Shown in pieces: positions 1 through 4,838 of a stretch of 6,527 nucleotides of DNA. The stretch covers positions 1 to 6,527 of the forward strand of contig DLYX01000411.1 in the NCBI GenBank assembly GCA_003447545.1. The letters are read 5' to 3'. Made by a program: the position numbers and the translations under genes. The stretch is from Deltaproteobacteria bacterium. GTDB taxonomy: Bacteria > Desulfobacterota > Binatia > UBA12015. Position 1 is the first letter of the stretch, and the number at the start of each line of letters is the position of its first letter. The notes beneath the pieces are model-generated. The model made no database searches. It was not told the origin of the DNA and saw only the letters and a program-made list of their open reading frames with translations.

Positions 1-1
1 C

Positions 2-139
2 CTGCATGGGTTGACGCAGGGACGGGACCTCCCCACCTGCGGTCGGCTCGGCAGTCTCGCTGCGGCCGAAATCATCTCCCATTACGGAGCTCGACCGGAA
101 ACATCTCTCGCCCAACTAGCGCAGGAGAAGGGGCTCTAG
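2..139 (+). CDS. PfkB-family carbohydrate kinase, adenosine kinase-like (C-terminal end only)
   Basis: This is the 3' end of a gene entering from the left edge: 45 codons in one open frame ending in TAG at 137-139. The visible peptide has the closing signature of PfkB/ribokinase-fold kinases of the adenosine kinase type: GRDLPTCGRLGSLAAAEII followed by SHYGARPE. In this family the last helix packs near the nucleotide site, and the catalytic GxGD motif lies further upstream, outside the window. Such enzymes phosphorylate adenosine or a related sugar or nucleoside with ATP in the cytoplasm. Exact substrate cannot be told from the tail. The stop lies 10 nt before the malonyl-CoA decarboxylase start on the same strand, so the two are probably co-transcribed. 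The family call is by recognition of the C-terminal pattern; substrate is inference. Confidence 0.75.
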   Translation: MHGLTQGRDLPTCGRLGSLAAAEIISHYGARPETSLAQLAQEKGL

Positions 140-149
140 GATTCGAAGG

Positions 150-1412
150 ATGCAGGAGCCGGTCGAAACCTGGAGGCAGGCGATCGCCGCGTGCCTCGAT
201 GCTGCTGGCAGCGAGGTTGTCGGTCGCCTCCACGCGATCGAGCTTGCCGCCCGCTACCAGAACCTCGACAGCGAGGGCCGACAGAATTTCCTGATCCTCC
301 TACCCGAGGAGTTCGGACCGTCGCCCGAGGCCATCGCCGCAGCCACCCGAGCCTGGCAGGAGGCCACCGAGGTCGGCCCGAGGATCGACGCCCAACGCCA
401 ATTGCGCCGCGCTCTTCGCCCCCCGTACAGACGCCTGTTCACGCAATTCCATGCCGTACCCGACAGGGCAAAATTCCTTGTCGATCTCCGCGCCGACCTG
501 CTCACCATCGTGTCCCGGAGTCCCCAACTGCAAGCTCTCGACGATGCCCTGGTTTTCGTCCTGCGGTCCTTTTTCGATTTCGGCTTTCTCAAACTCGAAC
601 GGATCACGTGGAATTCGTCTGCGGCACTTCTGGAAAAACTTGTCGCCTACGAGGCGGTTCACGCCATCCGCTCGCTGGAAGATCTACGCAACCGACTCGA
701 TTCCGACCGCCGCTGCTACGCCCTCTTTCACCCGTCCATGCCCGGAGAACCACTGGCCTTTGTCGAGGTAGCGCTGGTCGCCGGCCTTTCGAGTTCGATT
801 CAGAAACTGCTGGACGAGAAAGCCCCGGTCGGCGACCCCCACGCGGCCGATACCGCAATCTTCTATTCGATTTCCAGCCCCCAGAAAGGGCTGCGCGGCA
901 TCAGCTTCGGCGAGTATCTCCTGCGCGGGGCCGCCCGCCTTCTGCGGCAGGACCTCCCACAGCTTGGGACCTTCGCGACCCTCTCGCCCATCCCCGGCTT
1001 TCGGGTATGGCTGGAGAGCCGACTCGCGCGCGAGAACGCAGAATTCCTGGACCCGGATGACCCGCTGCGAGCAAGCCTGACGACCGTCCTCGAGAATCGC
1101 GAAAGTCTGCTCGAACCAGAGACCGCGGCCCAACTATCCCCGGACCTGCAAAAGCTTTGCGCCCGCTACTTCCATGCAACTCGAGCCGACGGAACACCGA
1201 TCGACCCTGTAGCCCGATTCCACCTGCGCAATGGCGCTCGCATCGAAGCCATCCACGCCAACGCCGACATCTCGCCCAAAGGACTCCGACAATCCCTCGG
1301 ATTGATGGTCAATTATCGCTATGCGGCGGAGACCCTGGAATCGAATCAGGCGACCTATGAGACCGAGCAGAAAATCCACGCCGCCGCAGCGGTCCGGGCG
1401 CTGCTCGACTAG
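150..1412 (+). CDS. Malonyl-CoA decarboxylase (EC 4.1.1.9)
   Basis: A 420-residue enzyme that decarboxylates malonyl-CoA to acetyl-CoA and CO2. The N-terminal half (about 1-185) is the helical domain; the C-terminal half (about 188-395) is the GNAT-like catalytic domain. Family motifs seen are FHPSMPGEPLAFVEVAL (193-209), IFYSISSPQKGLRGISFG (237-254), TLSPIPGF (277-284), FHLRNGA (357-363) and GLMVNYRY (384-391). Aligned by hand to the human enzyme, Ser279 matches catalytic Ser329, His358 matches His423 and Tyr391 matches Tyr456. The position of human Glu302 is Ser252, which I recall as usual in bacterial homologues. The ATG is the only start after an in-frame stop at 117-119. GAAGG (145-149) abuts it with no spacing, and a purine-rich AGGAGAAGGGG lies at 123-133, so translation may be coupled to the upstream kinase gene 10 nt away. 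No malonyl-CoA synthetase (matB) or malonate carrier gene is in view, so the malonate source is unknown. Length is slightly short for bacterial members. No terminator can fit before the convergent gene. Confidence 0.93.
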   Translation: MQEPVETWRQAIAACLDAAGSEVVGRLHAIELAARYQNLDSEGRQNFLILLPEEFGPSPEAIAAATRAWQEATEVGPRIDAQRQLRRALRPPYRRLFTQFHAVPDRAKFLVDLRADLLTIVSRSPQLQALDDALVFVLRSFFDFGFLKLERITWNSSAALLEKLVAYEAVHAIRSLEDLRNRLDSDRRCYALFHPSMPGEPLAFVEVALVAGLSSSIQKLLDEKAPVGDPHAADTAIFYSISSPQKGLRGISFGEYLLRGAARLLRQDLPQLGTFATLSPIPGFRVWLESRLARENAEFLDPDDPLRASLTTVLENRESLLEPETAAQLSPDLQKLCARYFHATRADGTPIDPVARFHLRNGARIEAIHANADISPKGLRQSLGLMVNYRYAAETLESNQATYETEQKIHAAAAVRALLD

Positions 1413-2200
1413 GACCGCGGCTTACGAGGTTTTTGCAGGGAAGGCTTCCGCCCTCCGCCGGAAAAGGGAAGTCCATGCTGGCGGCATGCGCTCAAAAAAC
1501 GGCTCGGCGGCAACAACTCCACGAGGAGGCTTTCGCCGGTGCCCGGGTGCTTGAATCCGAGACGCCAGGCGTGCAGCAGAATCTCTCGATCCGCCTTACG
1601 GCCGATCGAGGCGCGACCGTCCGGCTCGCGCTTCGCATAGACAAGATCGCCCAGGAGCGGGGCCCCGATCGAGGAAAGGTGCGCGCGAATCTGATGGAGC
1701 CGGCCAGTCTCGATTCGGCATTCCAGCAACGCGACACCCGAGCGCCCGCGGGCGCGCAAACGATAGTGAGTCACCGCCGGGCTGCCCTGCGGATCCGGCC
1801 GCGAAACCTTGCGGTCCTGCAGTCGCAGTTCCGCCAATGGCTGGCGAAGGACCCCCTCGCCTCGAATTGGCGTCGCGGCGGTAATCGCGAGGTAATCCTT
1901 ACGAATGCGACGCCGGGCAAAATCCTCACGCAGGCGATCATAGGCTCTCGGGCTTTTTGCGAACAGGAGAAGCCCGCTGCTCGCGCGGTCGAGTCGGTGC
2001 AGCAACCCGTAATCCCGTGCCGCCCCGAGCCCCCCCAAAACCGTCCCGGCATGCGCCATCGCAGCATTCTGAACCGAATCCGAGGCATGGCCCGCACCCG
2101 GGAGACTCACCCGACCGCTTGGCTTGGCCACAACGAGGATCTCCTCATCCTCCCGCACGATCTCGAGCGGGATCGAGGAATTCGGCTCCGGATAAGACAT
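1409..2200 (-). CDS. RluA-family RNA pseudouridine synthase
   Basis: A 263-residue cytoplasmic enzyme that isomerises specific uridines in rRNA or tRNA to pseudouridine. The catalytic core is intact: the ILVVAKPSG strand (21-29), GLLHRLDRASSGLLLFAKS (65-83) with catalytic Asp71 of the HRLD motif, RKDYLAI (100-106), and GRLHQIRAHLSSIGAPLLGD (166-185), the family's second signature. There is no N-terminal S4 domain: the core starts within about 10 residues, as in RluA or TruC-like members rather than RluC/RluD. The C-terminus is a short basic tail (about 250-263) that may contact RNA. The target uridine cannot be assigned. The start is supported by AAGGTG (minus strand, 2211-2206) five bases before the ATG. 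The gene converges on the malonyl-CoA decarboxylase gene and overlaps it by 4 bp at the stop codons. It is divergent from the porin gene across a 179-bp spacer, and I see no convincing sigma-70 promoter for it there. Confidence 0.92.
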   Translation of the reverse strand: MSYPEPNSSIPLEIVREDEEILVVAKPSGRVSLPGAGHASDSVQNAAMAHAGTVLGGLGAARDYGLLHRLDRASSGLLLFAKSPRAYDRLREDFARRRIRKDYLAITAATPIRGEGVLRQPLAELRLQDRKVSRPDPQGSPAVTHYRLRARGRSGVALLECRIETGRLHQIRAHLSSIGAPLLGDLVYAKREPDGRASIGRKADREILLHAWRLGFKHPGTGESLLVELLPPSRFLSACRQHGLPFSGGGRKPSLQKPRKPRS

Positions 2201-2241
2201 GCGTGCACCTTAACAGAAGCAAATCGTCGGTCCCGCCGGAT

Positions 2242-2281
2242 CTTTCACTGGATCGACACTGCTCCGTAACCAGATGGAAAC
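2242..2281 (+). promoter_or_regulatory. Candidate Pho box (PhoB-type operator) upstream of the porin-pst operon
   Basis: Heptamers recur at exact 11-bp spacing: CTTTCAC (2242-2248), TCGACAC (2253-2259) and CCGTAAC (2264-2270), with a weaker TGGAAAC at 2275-2281. Against the PhoB half-site CTGTCAY they match at 6, 4, 5 and 3 of 7 positions by hand count. Eleven-base spacing of direct repeats is the defining geometry of Pho boxes, which occupy the -35 region of phosphate-starvation promoters. A weak -10-like TTAGAT (2291-2296) follows 9 nt after the fourth half-site. The site lies about 100 bp before the porin start, as expected for a phosphate-controlled operon. The repeats are degenerate and were found by searching for this pattern, so chance is a real alternative. 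Confidence 0.33.
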
Positions 2282-2379
2282 ATTCCGCTGTTAGATTCCA
2301 CCGCAGGAAACGCGAAAATGATGTTTTGCAATTGGGACTCGCGAGATCGTCCCACCAGCCATTCCGAGGATAAAGTATA

Positions 2380-3717
2380 ATGTTTTCAAGGTTTTTGGTT
2401 TGCCAGATGATTCTGAGCACCGTCTTGCTATCCGCCGAATTCGTAAGGGCAGAGCAAGGCGTCACCGCCGAGATTCTCGAAATCCTACGCGAGACCGGCA
2501 AGGTATCCGAATCAAAATATGAAGAACTGAAAGAAAAAGCTGCGGCCGAGGAGAAAACCCTCCAGAAGGCTTCCACAAACTACAAGGTCTACTGGAAGAG
2601 CGGCCTGCGCCTGGAATCCCCCGACAAGGCCTTCAAGCTGAAGATCGGCGGGCGGATTCAGAACGACTGGGCCATTCTGAAGCCCAGTTCGGCAATTCAG
2701 ACAGAGTTCGATGAAGGTTCAACTGAATCAGGAGGAAAAATCCGACGCGCGCGCCTCTACGTAAGCGGGTCGCTCTTCCAGAACTTTCTCTTCAAGGCTC
2801 AATATGATTTTGCGGGCGCAAAAGCCGGGATCAAGGATCTCTATCTGGGCGCCCGTAACCTTCCGTTCTTTGGATCCGTTCTGATCGGCCATATGAAAGA
2901 GCCTTCCTCGCTGGATCAAATGACCAGCAGCAACAACAACACTTTCATGGAGCGCGGTGCCGGAGCCACACTGGATGCCGCACGAAACACGGGTATCACG
3001 ATGTACCCCCGATTCTTCGATAGCCGCCTCGGCTGGGATCTGGGTGCTTATATCAACTCCAATGAAACGGCGAGCGCTTTCGACTTCGATTCCGAGTATA
3101 ACGTAGCGACTCGTGTCTACGGATTGCCCTGGTGGGAAGAAGACGGCCGCAAGATGTTCTATGCAGGTGTCGCCGCAACCCATCAGTTCCGCAACGCCGG
3201 CACGACCTCCTACTCCGGCCGCCCGAATACCAGCTTTGGCCCACGCCTGATCGGTACGGGCGACATCTCCACCAACGGCAACAACCTCATCAATATCAGT
3301 CTGGCAAACGTCATCGGTCCCTTTACCGGCCAGGCCGAGTACAGCCACAGCTTTATGAATGCGACCACCGGACCCGATCTGGACTTTTACAGCTGGTTTG
3401 TCGAGGCGAGCTGGATTCTTACCGGAGAACATCGTCCATTTAACCGCAGCAAGGGAGCCTTCAGCGGCATCCAACCCAAATCGCCTGTCACTCTTGGCAA
3501 AAACTCGGGCTGGGGCGCCTTTCAGATCGCGGCCCGCTACAGCGGACTCGACCTGAATTCGGGGTCGGTTCAGGGGGGCGAACTGCGCGACACCTCTCTG
3601 GGCATCAACTGGTATCTCAACCCGGCCTTCCGCTGGACGATCAACTATATCTACTCGGAGCGGGAACCCATCGGCAGCGAAAACGTGTGGCAAACCCGTT
3701 TCCAGGTTGTCTTCTAG
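2380..3717 (+). CDS. Phosphate-selective porin, OprO/OprP family (outer membrane)
   Basis: A 445-residue outer-membrane beta-barrel of the Porin_O_P family (OprP and OprO of Pseudomonas), expected to form channels favouring phosphate or polyphosphate. Residues 1-24 are a signal peptide with a hydrophobic core (FLVCQMILSTVLLSA) and probable cleavage after VRA at 22-24. A charged helical segment follows (about 28-66, Lys/Glu/Ala-rich, likely coiled coil), then amphipathic strands: LKIGGRIQNDW (87-97), GGKIRRARLYVSGSLFQN (118-135), then LFKAQYDFAG and IKDLYLGARN. The conserved stretch IGHMKEPSSLDQMTSSNN (169-186) with TFMERG (188-193) is typical of the family. The protein ends in Phe445 (RFQVVF), the usual signal for barrel assembly. 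GAGG at 2366-2369 is a good ribosome binding site for the ATG at 2380. pstS follows after 44 nt on the same strand with no terminator, so the porin is probably the first gene of the phosphate-uptake operon. Anion specificity is inferred from family and context, not from identified binding lysines. Confidence 0.9.
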   Translation: MFSRFLVCQMILSTVLLSAEFVRAEQGVTAEILEILRETGKVSESKYEELKEKAAAEEKTLQKASTNYKVYWKSGLRLESPDKAFKLKIGGRIQNDWAILKPSSAIQTEFDEGSTESGGKIRRARLYVSGSLFQNFLFKAQYDFAGAKAGIKDLYLGARNLPFFGSVLIGHMKEPSSLDQMTSSNNNTFMERGAGATLDAARNTGITMYPRFFDSRLGWDLGAYINSNETASAFDFDSEYNVATRVYGLPWWEEDGRKMFYAGVAATHQFRNAGTTSYSGRPNTSFGPRLIGTGDISTNGNNLINISLANVIGPFTGQAEYSHSFMNATTGPDLDFYSWFVEASWILTGEHRPFNRSKGAFSGIQPKSPVTLGKNSGWGAFQIAARYSGLDLNSGSVQGGELRDTSLGINWYLNPAFRWTINYIYSEREPIGSENVWQTRFQVVF

Positions 3718-3761
3718 GTCATCCAATGGTCGGCAATCGACCCCAACGACAGAGGAAAATC

Positions 3762-4742
3762 ATGATCAATTCATTTATCAGAGCTATTACCGCCTGCAGT
3801 CTCCTGATGCTGTGGAGCCCTGCCGTGCAAGCCGCCCCGGTCGAGGTCGACGAAAAGCTGCCGGCTTACACCAAGGTGGGTGGCATTGCCGGGAATCTCG
3901 ACAGCATCGGCTCGGACACTCTCAATAATCTCATGACGCTGTGGGCCGAGGGGTTCCAGAAGCAATACCCGAACGTCCGGATCCAGATCGAAGGCAAGGG
4001 TTCCTCCACGGCACCGCCCGCCCTGATCTCGGGCACAGCCCAGATCGGGCCGATGAGTCGCTCCATGAAGCCTACGGAACGAGACGAGTTCGAGAAACGG
4101 TTCGGCTATGAGCCGACGGAGGTTTTTGTCGCGGTCGATGCTCTGGCCGTCTACGTCAACAAGGACAACCCGATCGAAAAGCTTACCCTGCCGCAGGTCG
4201 ATGCGATCTTCTCCTCAAACATGGCGTGTGGCGCCCCCGAGGGCATCACGACCTGGGGCGAAGCGGGCGACGAGGCAGCCGCCTGGAAATCCCAGCCCAT
4301 CAGCCTCTACGGGCGTAATTCGGCCTCGGGGACCTACGGCTTTTTCAAGAAAGTCGCGCTCTGCAAAGGCGATTACCGGGATACCGTCAAGGAACAGCCA
4401 GGTTCGGCCTCTGTGGTCCAGGGAATCGCCGAGGATATCTACGCTGTGGGCTACAGCGGGATTGGCTACCGGACTTCGGGCGTGAAAGCCCTGAAAATCG
4501 CCAAAAAGGAAGGCAGCCCCTACGGATCCGTGGAGCCGGAAGATGTGCTCTCGGGCAAATATCCGCTCGCACGCTACCTGGTCGTCTATGTGAACAAGAC
4601 ACCGGGCAAGCCTCTGGATCCACTGACCGCTCAATTTCTGACCTATGTGCTCAGCAAGGAAGGTCAGGAGATCGTCGTCAAGGATGGCTACCTCCCCCTT
4701 TCGGCGGCGGTGAGCGCAAAGCAGACCCGGCAATTGCAGTAG
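3762..4742 (+). CDS. pstS: Phosphate ABC transporter periplasmic phosphate-binding protein PstS
   Basis: A 326-residue periplasmic protein that binds inorganic phosphate and delivers it to the PstC/PstA channel. Residues 1-24 form a signal peptide (hydrophobic ITACSLLMLW) with likely cleavage after AVQA at 21-24. Typical phosphate-binding elements are IGSDTLNNLMTLW (49-61), EGKGSSTAPPAL (77-88), IGPMSRSMKP (95-104) and YGRNSASGTYGFFKK (183-197). The C-terminus has the family pattern LSKEGQEIVVKDGYLPL (297-313). The mature protein has only two cysteines, Cys156 and Cys201, which could form a disulfide. Start choice: AGAGGA at 3751-3756 lies five bases before the ATG and the signal peptide begins there. 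The frame is open further left to 3687, but that would put extra polar residues before the signal peptide. The gene lies 44 nt after the porin, and pstC follows after 96 nt containing a stem-loop. The spacing and order indicate one operon under phosphate control. Confidence 0.93.
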   Translation: MINSFIRAITACSLLMLWSPAVQAAPVEVDEKLPAYTKVGGIAGNLDSIGSDTLNNLMTLWAEGFQKQYPNVRIQIEGKGSSTAPPALISGTAQIGPMSRSMKPTERDEFEKRFGYEPTEVFVAVDALAVYVNKDNPIEKLTLPQVDAIFSSNMACGAPEGITTWGEAGDEAAAWKSQPISLYGRNSASGTYGFFKKVALCKGDYRDTVKEQPGSASVVQGIAEDIYAVGYSGIGYRTSGVKALKIAKKEGSPYGSVEPEDVLSGKYPLARYLVVYVNKTPGKPLDPLTAQFLTYVLSKEGQEIVVKDGYLPLSAAVSAKQTRQLQ

Positions 4743-4751
4743 GCCCGCGAG

Positions 4752-4793
4752 GCCACCGATCGACCCGGTAAAATTATCGAGTCGATTGGTGGC
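4752..4793 (+). other. Intercistronic stem-loop between pstS and pstC
   Basis: Two arms, GCCACCGATCGAC (4752-4764) and GTCGATTGGTGGC (4781-4793), pair over 13 bp with one G-U and no bulge, around a 16-nt A/T-richer loop. The hairpin starts 9 nt after the pstS stop and ends 45 nt before the pstC start. No T-run follows (the next bases are GCCAGCGCGTCG), so it is not a canonical Rho-independent terminator. Known hairpins between a binding-protein gene and its permease gene, as in malE-malF, block 3' exonucleases or partly attenuate transcription, making the binding protein more abundant. That role here is inference from position and structure. Confidence 0.65.
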
Positions 4794-4824
4794 GCCAGCG
4801 CGTCGTTCACGTTTAAAGCAAAGA

Positions 4825-4831
4825 GGGAGGA
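4825..4831 (+). promoter_or_regulatory. Strong ribosome binding site that decides a TTG start for pstC
   Basis: GGGAGGA lies 7 nt before the TTG at 4839-4841, a near-ideal Shine-Dalgarno match and spacing. The first in-frame ATG (4887) has only GAAGG at 4876-4880. Starting at TTG also keeps an arginine-rich cytoplasmic leader (residues 6-15) ahead of the first membrane helix, as I recall for long PstC homologues. Confidence 0.7.
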
Positions 4832-4838
4832 ACCGGGC

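Noticed and set aside
1433..2269. Plus-strand open frame of 278 codons
   Set aside because: It is antisense to the pseudouridine synthase, whose catalytic motifs are unmistakable.
2376..2381. Perfect TATAAT hexamer overlapping the porin start codon
   Set aside because: No -35 element lies 16-18 bp upstream, and a start site here would fall downstream of the porin ATG and its ribosome binding site. It is likely chance.
2728..3726. Minus-strand open frame of 332 codons
   Set aside because: It is antisense to the porin, which has a signal peptide, family motifs and terminal Phe. The antisense peptide resembles no known protein.
3728..3742. Small hairpin GGTCG-gcaat-CGACC between porin and pstS
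   Set aside because: A 5-bp stem without a T-tract is too weak to call a terminator or attenuator.
3687..3761. Upstream extension of pstS to an ATG inside the porin gene
   Set aside because: It would place 25 polar residues before a good signal peptide. AGAGGA plus the ATG at 3762 is a better start.
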